NCBI GenBank assembly: GCA_004802725.1
Contig: SGPM01000135.1
Span: forward strand, 1-64,000
Source: Antrodiella citrinella
Taxonomy: Eukaryota; Basidiomycota; Agaricomycetes; Polyporales; Steccherinaceae
Direction: 5' to 3'
Length of the DNA: 64,000 bases
Part shown: piece by piece, positions 11,397-22,885 of the stretch
Position numbering within the stretch: the first letter of the stretch is position 1
Layout: every line of letters starts with the position of its first letter
Position numbers and translations under genes: made by a program
The notes under the pieces: generated by a model
What the model was told of the DNA's origin: nothing
Databases searched by the model: none
Seen by the model: only the letters and a program-made list of their open reading frames with translations

Positions 11397-12265
11397 GTAC
11401 AGCTGTGAAGGTCAACCAGACTAGAGCCCGAAGTTCAATTGCAAGTAGTTCTGTGAGTCTTGAGGTCAATTATGGTCGTCAACGTTTCCAAAATCTCGTT
11501 ATAAGGGGAAGGAAGGGGGCCAGGGGATTGCCAGGCAGGTCGAATGCGGGCGTGTGGTTCTCCCGAAGCCACACCGTGGGGGGCAGTTCAGCGGTCCAGG
11601 CGCAGGGCAGGATTTGGTAAATGATGATCATGGTTCAAGTTGTGGGCGGATATAGTGCTCTCAATGGGGATTCCCGAGCATATCTCTGCACTTTGTGAGA
11701 TTGTAATCCGGTGACCGATAGAGCGTGATTCTAATAGAGACATGAGGTTGGCGTGAGGCTTAATATTTGAGCGTTGCATGGAACATGCTCATGAGATCAT
11801 CGTCGACTCAAGAGCGATACTCGACTGAAAATCGACGCCACAAAGCTTTTCAAGTTGGTCAAGTGATATGGCATTCCAAGATCGCGAAGATGCTGCTTAC
11901 GATTGAACGTATAGTACTGCGCGCGACTTGAAATCGACTTCAAACTTGAGGCCTGAGAATCAGTAGAAAAAAAGGGTACCGAGCAGCTGGTATATCAATT
12001 CGGGCGAATGAAGACGTCCAGCGCATGCCTCGACATGAAATGCGCGTTGCATAGTTGTGCAACGTCGGATCGTACGGAGGAACAACGGAGCACGCATAAG
12101 TACTAGAGATCTCAGGCTTCGCCTGGACTGAGGGGCATGTTCGGATACTCGAGTGCTCGACTGCGATCATGGAATGGATCAACAAGTGGATTGCAGACAA
12201 GAGTTGTCTAAAGCGGGACTGTGACAGATCTAGAAAAAGTTCAATAGGGCTCTACAACGCAGATC
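11397..12265. other. Intergenic, upstream of the TDT transporter
   Basis: Contains the transporter promoter and the 3' flank of the dehydrogenase gene. I see no gene, repeat or strong motif. Confidence 0.45.
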
Positions 12266-13427
12266 TTACGCTTCATCTAGCTTGGTGCTACGGATTACGT
12301 CTTGCCACTCGTCCACTACACCTAGCATGGTGTTGCACTTGTTTCGTATAGCTTGTTCTGCCTCTTCTCCAAGGGGTAAGTACAACGGGAACTTCTTTCC
12401 CTCTGCACATCCTTCACCTCTCACTACGTCAGCGAGGACTTCCATGGCTTTAAGGGGATCTCCTGGTTGGAAACCGTCGACCTTTGTCTTGACATACTCG
12501 TCGATAAATTTAAGCATGGAATCATATACTGGGATTCGATTACCCTCATACAATGGCCGCGCGTATATGTTCTCCGTGCGGAATGGTCCTGGTTCCACAA
12601 TGAGGACGCGAACGCCAAACTGACTGACTTCGGATTGTAACCCTTCGCTGAGGACTACAAATTGTCACAGTGTTGTCAGCTCGCGTTGAAGACACCGATG
12701 TACCACGAACGTACCTCGAAGAGCAGCCTTGGATGAGCAGTAGAAAGCTAATAATCCAAATTTAGGTCGAGTAAAATACTCTTAAACGAGAACACGAACC
12801 TCGGATCTGGAGGGTCATCAGCATGATCCAATATTTGCACTAAACGCGAGAGCTCCTTACCGGCACTTCGCTCTCCCAGCTTGACCGACTGCCAATCATT
12901 ACTATGGTCCCAGATTTCTGCGCACGCATGTATGGAAGGATGGCAGTTGTAACATCGAGCAACCCACAGACATTGACATTAATTTGGGAAAGAAACACTT
13001 CGGAGCTAAAAGGTGCGTAGTGTGTCAGTGACAAGTAGGGGCGGGAGTTTGGGTCTGCATACCCGCCTTCTTCAACAAACGCCTTCTCTCCTATCCCAGC
13101 GTTGTTGACCAGAACGTCGATGCGACCAAAGTACGAGACAGCATCATCTACCTTTCGTTTGATGCTCTCTCGGCCCTCAATGACGTCAAGCTGCATGGTG
13201 CGAAGACGATCCGATGTAGGCAGATCTTGCAAAGAAGAAGTGGAACGGGCCGTCGCGATGACTTTGTCCCCTCGCGCGAGGGCAACTGCAACGAGCCGTT
13301 TACCAAAGCCAGACGAGGTTCCTGCACTCAACACGTTAGTCATTGCTACCAGACAATCAGATAGGTGAGAGCACTCACCAGTAATGAACCAGACTAGCTC
13401 TTTAGATTCGGATGTCGGAGCAGCCAT
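12266..13427 (-). CDS. Short-chain dehydrogenase/reductase
   Basis: NAD(P)-dependent oxidoreductase of the classical SDR family; substrate unknown. ATG 13427 starts MAAPTSESKELVWFITG. After an intron follow GTSSGFGKRLVAVALARGDKV (the TGxxxGxG cofactor motif, spliced), LVNNAGIG, and then GTIVMIGSRSSW. The catalytic region is YCSSKAAL (Tyr-x-x-x-Lys). Frame is maintained only if a 7-nt exon at 12800-12806 is included between two introns of 54 and 52 nt, giving SEVPIRAFYCSSK. The C-terminal part reads GVRVLIVEPGPFRTENIYAR and ends at the stop at 12266. About 290 residues, normal for the family. Confidence 0.9.
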
Positions 13428-13963
13428 TCTACTGTTTTATCGCTGCAACTCAGTTACAGTGTTTTATCGGCATCACAGAGGAGAATCGTACATACCGGTA
13501 GGGATTGTGCAACGAATGACGGTCAGAAACGACCGCAGACTCTGTTTTATATTCTGGTCGAAATAGGAGCTATGTGTAACACATATGTCAGAGTCTCCCG
13601 GCGAATCGGTAACTCGACCTACGCAAGACGGAGAGTTGGGTGTACCAGCACATGCTTATGCCCGAGGTGTTCCAAGTGGGCAATATCACCTGTCTGGCAA
13701 GATCAGAGGCTATGAGAGGGGGCATTCAACTTGAAGGACTCGGAGTCGGCGGGTGTGGTGGTCAACCGTCAAGTGCGGCCAAGTGCTGCGATGCGAGGCC
13801 GTAGATTAGATCTTCAATCTAGGCGCCGACTGTCTCGTGGCAAGCAGCGCTTCGGACTTGCTAACAACTCAATATCCTCGACGTCGGTGTCAACTACTTT
13901 GTTGGCATCCATTCTACCCTTTCTTTCATGCACGAACATTCCTATCAATAACACTCAAGAGAG
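13428..13963. other. Divergent promoter region SDR / Erd1-like
   Basis: 536 bp between two divergent start codons. It presumably holds both promoters. No gene or clear motif recognised. Confidence 0.45.
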
Positions 13964-15605
13964 ATGGACAATGATGTAGGCGAAGAGATCACCTTCTCTG
14001 CTGTCTTCCCTCTACCATTTCGCGTCCTCGTCTTGGCAGGGTTGGGCATACTCGCATGGGCAACCAATCTTCACGGTCTCTCACTTGCTGGGCTTGACGT
14101 GGCTTCTGCTATGAACCTGGACAATCGGTATAACGCGCTTCCACACGACCGGCGACGCGACTCGCCACTACCAACTCAACAACGCGTCGGATGGAAGATG
14201 GTCTCAAGCCCTGGTTCTCTCCATATTCCTGTGTACAAATTGGCCCTTCAGGTCATGCTTCTGGCTGGCGTGGCGTGGTTTATATATGGCAACGTCACAT
14301 CAGGGAGTCTGGGGTTGGTCGATGTGTTCAAGTACATCCCTGCAGTCGCCGGCCTGTTCATGTTTATGCTACTGGTATCGCCTTTTGATACCTTTGCGAG
14401 ACGTGAGAGGGATGCATTTCTGCAGTGCGTCATCATTCTGTTGCAGCACTGGGGATATACTGACAGAATGAACAGTGCCGTTTACAGGTGTTTGTTCGCT
14501 CCAGGAGACCAGCCTGTGCATTTTTCAGATGTTGTACTGGCTGATGTATTCACATCATACGCCAAAGTCATCGGGGACGTGTGGTTGTCCCTGTGCATGT
14601 TACTTCCAAGTGGAAGCTTGCTTGTGCAACCCCAATATGCGGGCTGGACTCGCTGGGTTCTGCCTACACTTATGAGGTAAGTCATACACTTGCGCTGTTA
14701 TTGTCCTTTTCTCAGAAATCGTCTATACAGTCTACCTTATGCTATTCGCTTTCGTCAGTGCATAATTGAGTACCGCTTGTCCGGTCCCCGTGTCCGAAGA
14801 CCAATGTATAATGCCATAAAATACGCCTCCGCGTTCCCTGTGATTTACCTCTCAGCCGCCCAAAGACTTGTGGCTTCGGAAGTCCCTTCGTCAGGAGAGT
14901 CGTGGTTTAAGGCACATCCCTTGTTTCGCCTCTGGTGGGTGTCTTCCGATGTTTGCAATGTGCCATAACTTACCACAGATCACTAGGCTTCTCGCCGCCG
15001 CTGTCAACTCTTTATACTCCTTTTGGTGGGATGTGACGTACGATTGGGGGTTCGACCTGCTCACCTTCCAATCGAAAAATACGCAAGTCGCCAAGAGTCC
15101 CTTACGCTCTCCGCCAAAACGACTTCTTTTAGCGCGTAAACACTCCCTCTCTAACGAGGACATCGAAGATCTTCCTGCCAAGGAGTCCGGGCCCGGTAGG
15201 GTTGTCGATGCCATACCTCACAGTTCCGTTGGGTACCCGTTCGGCCTCAGGCCCACCTTGCTCTTCCCCCTGCCAGTATACCCTTTCACTATCCTTGTCG
15301 ACCTTGTCCTTCGCTTGACTTGGTCTGTGAAGCTGTCAAGTCACTTGCATTCAAAAACGGAAGGAGACCTGTTGATCTTCTGGATCGAAATGGCGGAATT
15401 AGTCAGACGGTGGATGTGGTTGTTCCTGCGAGTTGAGTGGGAAGTGGTGAAGGAGAGAGGAAGTAACCGTAGTCGCCGGCCAAGCTATAGCGACTCCAAT
15501 TTCGCTGGGTTCTCATCCCCTGTGACACCTGGGATCATGGGTTCCGATGCGCCTGAGGAATATGAATTATCCGAAGGCACGGGCTCGCGACTGCCTTTAT
15601 CATGA
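13964..15605 (+). CDS. ERD1: Erd1-like EXS-domain membrane protein
   Basis: Golgi/endomembrane protein of the EXS family (yeast Erd1, XPR1 C-terminal domain), linked in yeast to phosphate recycling and retention of Golgi enzymes. ATG 13964 starts MDNDVGEEITFSAVFPLPFR, with a hydrophobic segment (VLVLAGLGILAWATNL) and further helices (LALQVMLLAGVAWFIYG, AGLFMFMLLVSPFD). After an intron the EXS hallmarks appear: RFRQCIIEYRL, NAIKYASAFPVIYLSAAQRL, then NSLYSFWWDVTYDWGFDLL and EMAELVRRWMWLFLRVEWE. The second intron uses the donor after TGG TGG (LWW|ITRLL); the nearer GT would create a stop. A Ser/Pro-rich tail of about 45 residues ends the protein. Confidence 0.9.
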
Positions 15606-16795
15606 TCATCCCTTCACAAGACACTGCCGGCAGGATGGACACGGAGAACCTAGACGGTCATCCTCATATTCTATACTTAGGTATGTCCTCCGTCGCTATG
15701 CTCTCGAACACTAATGTGAACGTTCTCAGATAGATAACTTTTGCAATGCATTATTGACCGGGTTTCTTGCATCTGTAAGACCGAGAGCGGAATGTTCTGC
15801 TCACGGATGTATAGTGTGGTGTGCGAAGTTCCCTTGGCCAAGTGCTCTGGGCTGACACCCCTGGGCGTATTCACCTGGAGAAGAAGAAGGTTCAGAAGAG
15901 ACCGCATGAGAATGCATCTGATGATAAGCCTGACTAGATTCCACCGATGCGCAGAGGTGAGTCAACTGTCACTATGTCTGAATCGCGCGGCCCGTACCTC
16001 GTTATACCATTTGTTCCGAATACACACGTAGCTAACCTCCTCTCCTCTCTCAATGTAGCTGCTAGTATTTCGGAACTGATCCATGGTCGACGCCAAGTGC
16101 TATTGACACCTTTTGAATCATGATGCGAGTCCGACTAGGTCAATACGGGGCTCAGAAGGATGGCGATAAGATTCGAAGATGAAAGTGATCCCTGTCACTT
16201 CCGACCGTCTTCCAATCTAGCAATGTTGACGACCAGTGTCAATCTGGGATCGGAACATCTCGCAGCTTTTGTTGATCTCTGAATCTCCAGTCATTCGTAC
16301 TTGCACTGCGCGAGTCTCGGAATTGGACCAATGACTGCTGCTGTTGATTTATCGATTTATCGACCTGGCACTGCCAGAGGAGTTCCGCAAAACCGTTGAG
16401 AATCAGCTGATGATAATTATGGAGCTACTCACACGGTCCTCACCGAGCGTCCCAGTCCAATCACTCACGGAACCTGCTCAGTCGTCCGTCGGAAGGATTC
16501 GCACTTGCCGTCAAACGTTAGGAGGGAAAACATTCGGAGGTTTGCCATGTGATGTGGGGAACTTCCACTTTAGGACCATTGTGGCTGAAGTACGTTTGAT
16601 CGTACACCTCTAGCGTCTGCGCTCTATGGAACGCTCCCACAAAGCTCCTGAGCCAAATCGCATGACTTCTCTGTATATAAGACCGCGGGTGCATGCTTAT
16701 AAGCTTGCAAGCCGATGTGGAGAATCCCCACTCGCCGTCTATTCCATCCCAGATCTCTCTCTACCATCAACCCCTTCACCAACCAATCTCGCAAC
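15606..16795. other. Intergenic, upstream of formate dehydrogenase
   Basis: A long gap by the standards of this window. Short open frames have no family-like composition. The FDH TATA box at 16674 is the only signal I can support. Confidence 0.45.
16674..16680 (+). promoter_or_regulatory. TATA box of formate dehydrogenase
   Basis: TATATAA lies 122 bp before the FDH ATG, in a GC-containing promoter followed by a CT/CA-rich leader. This is consistent with a strongly expressed gene; the FDH exons also show a C-biased third position unlike most neighbours. Confidence 0.55.
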
Positions 16796-18253
16796 ATGAA
16801 GGTATGTCTGAATGCCCACGGCTACGAACTGTTACTCACTTGCTACACAGGTTCTCGCCATTTTGTACAGCGGAGGTCAGGCTGCTAAGGAGGAGTCTCG
16901 TCTGCTCGGCACTGTGGAGAACCAGGTAACGCCACAGTAGCACCTCCCCCCTCGTCAGCATGCTCAGTTGTGTCGCGGTCTAGCTCGGTATCCGCGAGTG
17001 GCTCGAGTCTCAAGGCCATGAGTTCGTCGTGAGTATCGTCATTTCTGTGTACAATGGGTTAGAATCTGACCCCGCTTCCCCATGCAGGTCACTGACGACA
17101 AGGAAGGCCCAGACAGTGCCTTCCAGAAGCATATCGTTGATGTAAGTTGTATCATGGCTACGTCTTACAGACAACTTACAGTATTGTTCAGGCCGAAGTT
17201 TTGATCACTACTCCTTTCCACCCTGGTTACCTCACAAAAGACCTCGTCGCAAAGGCCAAGAACTTGAAGATCTGCATCACCGCTGGTGTCGGTTCCGATC
17301 ACATTGACCTCAATGCTGCCGTCGACTCCAAGATCCAAGTCCTCGAAGTGTCCGGATCCAACGTGGTGTCCGTCGCTGAGCACGTCGTCATGAGCATCCT
17401 GTTGCTTGTCCGCAACTTTGTTCCCGCACACGAGGTACGTTATCGTATGACTTGCATTATGAACATGCTAACGTGTTATCGCAGATGATCGAGCGTGGCG
17501 ACTGGCAAGTCTCAGAGGTTGCCCGCAATGCGTTTGATTTGGAGAACAAGGTCGTCGGTACGATCGGTGCTGGCCGTATCGGATACCGTGTGCTGCAACG
17601 TCTACTTCCCTTCGACACCAAGGAGCTCCTCTACTACGACTACGCACCTCTTCCCGAGGGTAAGCTTTATATGCAGCATTCACAATTGAGGTGTTCCTGA
17701 TCTTGCTATCTTTCAATAGAGGCCGCCAAGGCTGTCGGTGCTCGTCGTGTTGCGGATCTTAAGGACTTTGTGTCCCAGTGCGACGTCGTCACCGTCAACT
17801 GCCCTCTTCACGAAGGCACTCGCGGCCTCGTCAACGCTGAGCTGCTCAAGCACTTCAAGAAGGGTGCTTGGCTTGTCAACACCGCTCGCGGTGCCATCTG
17901 CGACAAGGACGCTGTTGCTGACGCCCTCAAGAGCGGTCAGATCACTGGTACGTTTAAATACGCGACCGTATCGGACCTCCTATTGACGCGAGTCGGGGAC
18001 AGGTTACTCTGGTGATGTATGGAACGTCCAACCCGCACCCAAGGACCACGTGTGGAGGACCATGAAGAACCCCCTCGGCGGAGGTAACGGTATGGTGCCC
18101 CACTACTCCGGTACCACCCTCGATGCGCAGGCCCGCTATGCCGCTGGTACCAAGTCCATCCTCGAGAACTACCTCACCAACAAACCTCAAGAGCCCCAGA
18201 ACGTCATCGTTGGTGTAGGCAAGTACGAGACCAAGGCTTATGGTCAACGTTAA
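16796..18253 (+). CDS. FDH1: NAD-dependent formate dehydrogenase
   Basis: Oxidises formate to CO2 with NAD+, detoxifying formate released for example from oxalate or methanol metabolism; cytosolic in fungi. The first coding exon is only ATGAAG (16796-16801), followed by a 49-nt intron and VLAILYSGG. Family landmarks in order: [57 protein letters not shown], the dinucleotide motif [51 protein letters not shown] and [19 protein letters not shown] (catalytic His in the PHxSG segment). It ends [10 protein letters not shown] at 18253. About 360 residues, full length. Strong codon bias suggests high expression. Confidence 0.96.
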
Positions 18254-18568
18254 ATTATCATGTGCCCTTGTATACCACAACCACATCATCTCTTCATTGG
18301 AGGAAGTCGGGGCCGGTGCTGTCAGATTGTCGCAATTGTAACTAGTAGTGTTGTATAAGATCACGAATGAGAAGCTATGTATGTTCCTTGCTTCGGCCGT
18401 CTGTGACTGTCGGTGGACGGAACGAGTTCGGAAAGATTATACAGTAGATTGCGACAGCAGCCAGATAATATACAACGAAATAATGATAGTCCGGTCGGTA
18501 CAAGTACACGTCCATTAGTTATGCATACGCTAGGGAGACAAAGGCGCATGTAGGAAAACGCCGTAGTA
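18254..18568. other. Convergent 3' flanks FDH / GCN5
   Basis: About 315 bp tail-to-tail. No gene seen. Confidence 0.5.
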
Positions 18569-21194
18569 TCAGTAGCCATCTTGCTTCAGCTTGAATTGTG
18601 CCAACTGGGTATCCATGAACTTCTCCACCTTGGTGGCATTCTTGTGATACTGTGACCCCTCATTGTTGTACGTCCTGCAATTTTCGAACACGAGACGTGC
18701 GTCGGTTACGAAGGACTCAAGATCCGGATACTGGTTTGTATCGAGTTTGTGCTCCATGGTGCCAAAATCTATAGGATACGATCAGGAAACGTGTTCAGAT
18801 GGTAGAAAGAGGGAGCGCACCCATAGGCTGCTTGATGACGTCGTGATAATCTGGTACTTCATCGCCATTTACAGGTGATAAGAATGCCCATGCGACTGGA
18901 TGGCTCTGAAGATCAGATAACAGCTTCTCCATCGCACTACGTTCTGGATTTTTGCTGTTCGGACGCAGGGTGCTAAGAAGATCAAGGTGAGTGTCAAGCA
19001 GGAAACAATGAAGGGCGAAGGATTTACAGGGAAACCATAGACGGTGTCCACCCGCTTTCACCTGTTCCAGGAATAGACGTCAGACTACAAGGTCATTATG
19101 GCAACACTAAATTGACTCACGAAGGCCAGGTACATCTTTCGGGTCGACGCGCCCGTCCGAATTTCGCCACAGATTAGAGCTCAAACCATCATACACGATA
19201 TGTGACCGGGACTTCTCTCTTATTTTCTCCAGGATAGCTTCTCGTTGTTGTGAGATGATCTCCCTGGTCTTGAGGTAGTCTACTTTGTCCAGCATCGTGC
19301 ACTGCATGATGGTCCCTCCCTCGTAATCCTTGATGTATCCGGCCCAGACAGATCGATCTAACGAGATTTCTTTCGAGAAGCCTTGCTTGCGAAAGTAGCC
19401 CACTGCGTAGTTGTCAGCATAGGTGAGAAAGTGGTGTATGTTGTTGTAGGTGTTTTTGGTGTGGGCTTTGAAATGGTCCATCAACATGCCACCATAACCC
19501 TATGCAAGTTGCTACTTCAATGACAAAGATAGATGTCAAAATACATTACGATGACATACCTTGACTTGATCGACGGATGCTGTGGCAAAAAAGACAATTT
19601 CAGAGAAGCCACGATGAGGGAATGGCCGATAGCAGATTCCTCCGACTACTTTGTACCCGCGTTTGATGATTGCAAGACATTTTGAGTTCGAGTCGTACAC
19701 CAGTCTGGCAATGTACTCTCGAGGCATCTTGGGTAGTTGTTTCTGGAATAGTGTCTTGAGACCCGTCAAAATCACCAGCGATCGTGATTCTCCGTCGTTC
19801 TGCACAGGCACAACTTGGATGATGCCTTTTCGAAGTTCGACATATGCCGGTTTCTCAGCTCGAACTGCGGGCTACAAAGACGGTATTTAAAAATCATACA
19901 AGAGAGTGGCAAGGGGAGGAACATACATTAGCTGATGCCACACCGCCTGCGTCGACAGTGACGCCAGTCGCTAATCGAGTCAGCTGGCCTTCGTCCATCT
20001 TGTCTTCGACCTTCACGATCACTTGATGCCCGTTGACACCATTGGCTCGTTGAGGCGCCATGTCTGCGCGTTCTTCCTCTGTAGGTGGTGGGATGTGGGC
20101 AGGCGCAGTGTGTGCCTTCGATTTCTTGCCGGGCATGCCCTTGCCACCGGAGCGTTGACCCTGTTGTCGGGAGCCACCGCCTTTACCACGACCTGCGCGC
20201 GAAACCTCAGCTCGCTTGGCGGCAAGAGGTTTCTCCTCTTCATCCTCAGAAGAAGAGGAACCCGATAAACTTGAAGAGGACTCAGAGAACGAGACTCGTC
20301 GTCGCTTTGTAGGTGGCTGAAATGTATCGCCCTCACTGAGAAACGAAGACGTAGGAGAAAGAGGCGGTTGGAGTGCGGCACGAGGTGGAGAAGAAGGAAC
20401 TGGATTCAGAATATATGAAGCTCGATCTCTGGGCTGAATACGAATGTGCTCACTGTAGGCACCTAATATCTCCGACAGAGGGCTCTTCGGAGACGGTGGA
20501 GGCCGCATTTGAAGACGCAGCGATTCGATATCGCCGTCCGTGTAGTCAAAATCCAGGAGTCTTCCTACGAGCTGCAAATCGACGTCGATTGTGAGCATAC
20601 ACTGTGGCCCAAGCTGAACAATCCATAAAGACTGCTCACCTACATAAAGGACCCATTGACATTGAGCGCCTGCGCCAGGTTCTCAAATCTCGGAACACTC
20701 ACCTCCAACATCTCGTCAATGCGTACAGCAACGCGACCTCTCCTCGCAAACTCATCGGCACCCATAACGTCCTTTTCCGCAGTATGCAAGGCCTGTGCAT
20801 GTCCGCAAGCACAGTAAGCCAGGTATTCGACTGGAGTGTCGTCAAGATCGAAAACATCTTCCGTAAGGCCCGCGAAAATGTTCTCTGTTTGGTAATCGCA
20901 GTCTAGCACGACCTCGACCGAATGTGGAGGACGCAGACCGCGACATGAAGATTCAGGAGGACATGCGGCGCACGGTGAATGTCGCGCGATCTTCAACTGG
21001 ATCGCTACCTCCGAAAGGCTGGGTATATCATGGGATGCTGGGTATAAGACCTTCAAGCTCATAGCAGTGGTGAGATGGAAGGCGTTGAGGGCGTTCACGA
21101 CGATGAACTCGGAGTCGGCGGGAAGTCGTCGACGTCGTCGGTGCGTCGCATATTGCGGACCCCGGCCACCCTGTTGTGGTTCAGACTGGCTCTC
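18569..21194 (-). CDS. GCN5: GCN5 histone acetyltransferase, 5' end unresolved
   Basis: Catalytic subunit of SAGA/ADA, acetylating histone H3 tails. The open frame starts after a stop at 21195 ([10 protein letters not shown]...) with no ATG, so a 5' exon lies upstream. The N-terminal part has [19 protein letters not shown] and a Cys/His-rich segment ([26 protein letters not shown]), then a Ser/Glu and basic nuclear region. The acetyltransferase domain follows: [40 protein letters not shown], the acetyl-CoA loop [29 protein letters not shown] and [11 protein letters not shown]. The C-terminal bromodomain has [26 protein letters not shown] and FENCRTYN, ending KLKQDGY. Between MLE (20703) and LVGRLLDF (20571) two introns lie back to back (see finding). 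Confidence 0.93.
20572..20702 (-). other. Two abutting introns with no exon between
   Basis: In GCN5 the 131-nt gap reads GTGAGT...TATGTAG directly followed by GTGAGC...TTTGCAG (63 nt, 20702-20640, and 68 nt, 20639-20572). Either half alone leaves a stop in frame; removing the whole stretch in phase 0 joins MLE to LVGRLLDF. The TAG|GTGAGC junction looks like a recursive-splicing site. Confidence 0.6.
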
Positions 21195-21492
21195 TTACTA
21201 TTAGATGTTCGGCCTCTTGGGCTCCTGCTAGACCCCTTCACGAGTATTCTGTAGGACAATATTACCGGATCTTTTCACTTCTCGTGAATATGACTTTCGT
21301 TTCGAAGCTCTTCAAGACAGACTTTGACCGGTTGGGTTAACGCCCATAATTCGACCCCGCAGCTAATTTTGGCCACAACAAACTTCCCAGTTGCTCACGA
21401 GATTTTCGCCCTGCGCACCCTTGTCAACTGTACTCTGCCACTGATGTTGCAGAACAACAACCCCATCTATACCCACATTCCACTCGCATAAC
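21195..21492. other. Divergent promoter region GCN5 / GH45-like
   Basis: Should contain the missing 5' exon and promoter of GCN5 and the promoter of the GH45-like gene. I could not place the GCN5 start codon with confidence. Confidence 0.4.
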
Positions 21493-22534
21493 ATGCTTTG
21501 TCTCTCGCCGTGGTCTTTGCTGCTCTTCTCGTTTCTCGTGATACCCGTCAAGTCACAGTGGATAGACTATCCCGCAGATGGCACTGCTACCATGACACAT
21601 TATACCCTACCCCAAGACTACATTGCTGCATGTGGCTGCACAGGTGATAGCACACATTACCCCACGGTCGCTATGAGTCAACTGGCTTTTGGCAGTGCAG
21701 CTGCGTATGGCCCAGGTTGCGGTCGGTGCTTCAACCTGACACTGTTGAACACCTTTACTTCAAGTCCTCCATTCTTTCCGGACGTCGTCAAGAGTGTGGT
21801 TGTGAAAGTCACGGACCTGTGTCCTTTGGGAGGGAATGGATGGTGTTCTGCCACAGCAACCAAACCGAACCAGTACGTCCTGCGCTCCACTTTCTTCACA
21901 TCCCCGAGTCTCATCATACCCAATTTCCTTCAGAGCCGGGCAATACATAAACTTTGATCTTGCATACCCATCTCCTGCGATACCAGACGACTTCTTTCCT
22001 TCGAATGTTTCTTTATACGGTAAGTCAGCGTTCTGCCTACTCCTTACACCTAACTTACTTTTCCCCCAGGATATACTGTACGTGGCCGAACCTATACCCT
22101 ATGACCCCATTAACACCGTATGCAGGACTTTGGCGTGTGGAATGTAAGTTATCAGACTGTAGACTGTTTGCAAGCATGGGCAGGAGCCAAGCAAGCTTCT
22201 GCGCTCGGGAGTGTAGATGACGGCTCCAGCGTATGCTGTCCAGCTAATCCAACTGTGAGCTTCCACGCACAATCGTCGTATAAATGCGTCTACTCACAGT
22301 GTCGCGGTGTTTACTCAGGACGCGAATAACACTTGTCCGTCTTACTCGGAGCAGAATGGTATACCGTACGTCTCCAATGCACTACACGCATTCCTATAAC
22401 TGACACGTCTGCATAGTCCAGATACCACGACCAGTTCCAGTTCTGCTCCTTTCTTTGCTTCAGTTTCAACGCCCCACCTAATGTTCTCCCTATATCTCTC
22501 TGTAACACTGTTATACCTCGGGGTATTCATTTGA
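21493..22534 (+). CDS. Secreted GH45-like endoglucanase (DPBB fold)
   Basis: Plant cell-wall degrading, double-psi beta-barrel enzyme of the GH45/expansin-like group found in Agaricomycetes. ATG 21493 starts a signal peptide (LSPWSLLLFSFLVIPVKSQ). The mature part reads GTATMTHYTLPQDYIAACGC, AMSQLAFGSAAAYGPGCGRC, SVVVKVTDLCP, then YINFDLAYPSPAIPDDFFPS, where the FD corresponds to the catalytic-acid region of GH45. An 8-nt exon (22070-22077) between introns of 50 and 48 nt is needed to reach YTDFGVWNVSYQTVDC. The end is CCPANPT, NNTCPSYSEQNGIPPDTTTS and a hydrophobic C terminus (FSLYLSVTLLYLGVFI) that could be a GPI-anchor signal. About 270 residues. Confidence 0.87.
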
Positions 22535-22885
22535 CACAATATACTGTTGTTAGACCATCTTATACTAAAGGGAATCGTTACGAGTATCGCGTCAACTAGT
22601 AATCGGAATGATCGGATACCGTTTAAGTGCTAGTTCGATCGAGACTCTAGTTCGAGTCGCCACTCGCGGAGTTGCATAGATGACACCTTTATGTCACAAT
22701 AGCTGTTGCAACTTGCCAACTTGATTCACCCACATCGTCTCAAGTTACACTCAGAAGTTCACGTTTCATCCGCGATAACGTGTGGATTGCTCGATTCATG
22801 TATACACTGCGAAGACAGTGATGTGACACGGAGGACTCCCTGGAGCTGTTTGGTTACAAGGGTAGCTGTTCGGTACGATGAGATT
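22535..22885. other. Convergent 3' flanks GH45-like / cyclophilin
   Basis: About 350 bp tail-to-tail; nothing recognised. A tRNA-like TTCGAGTC at about 22653 was checked and does not fold into a cloverleaf by eye. Confidence 0.45.

Noticed and set aside
22600..22680. Possible tRNA (TTCGAGTC T-loop-like sequence)
   Set aside because: No matching acceptor and anticodon stems could be paired by eye.
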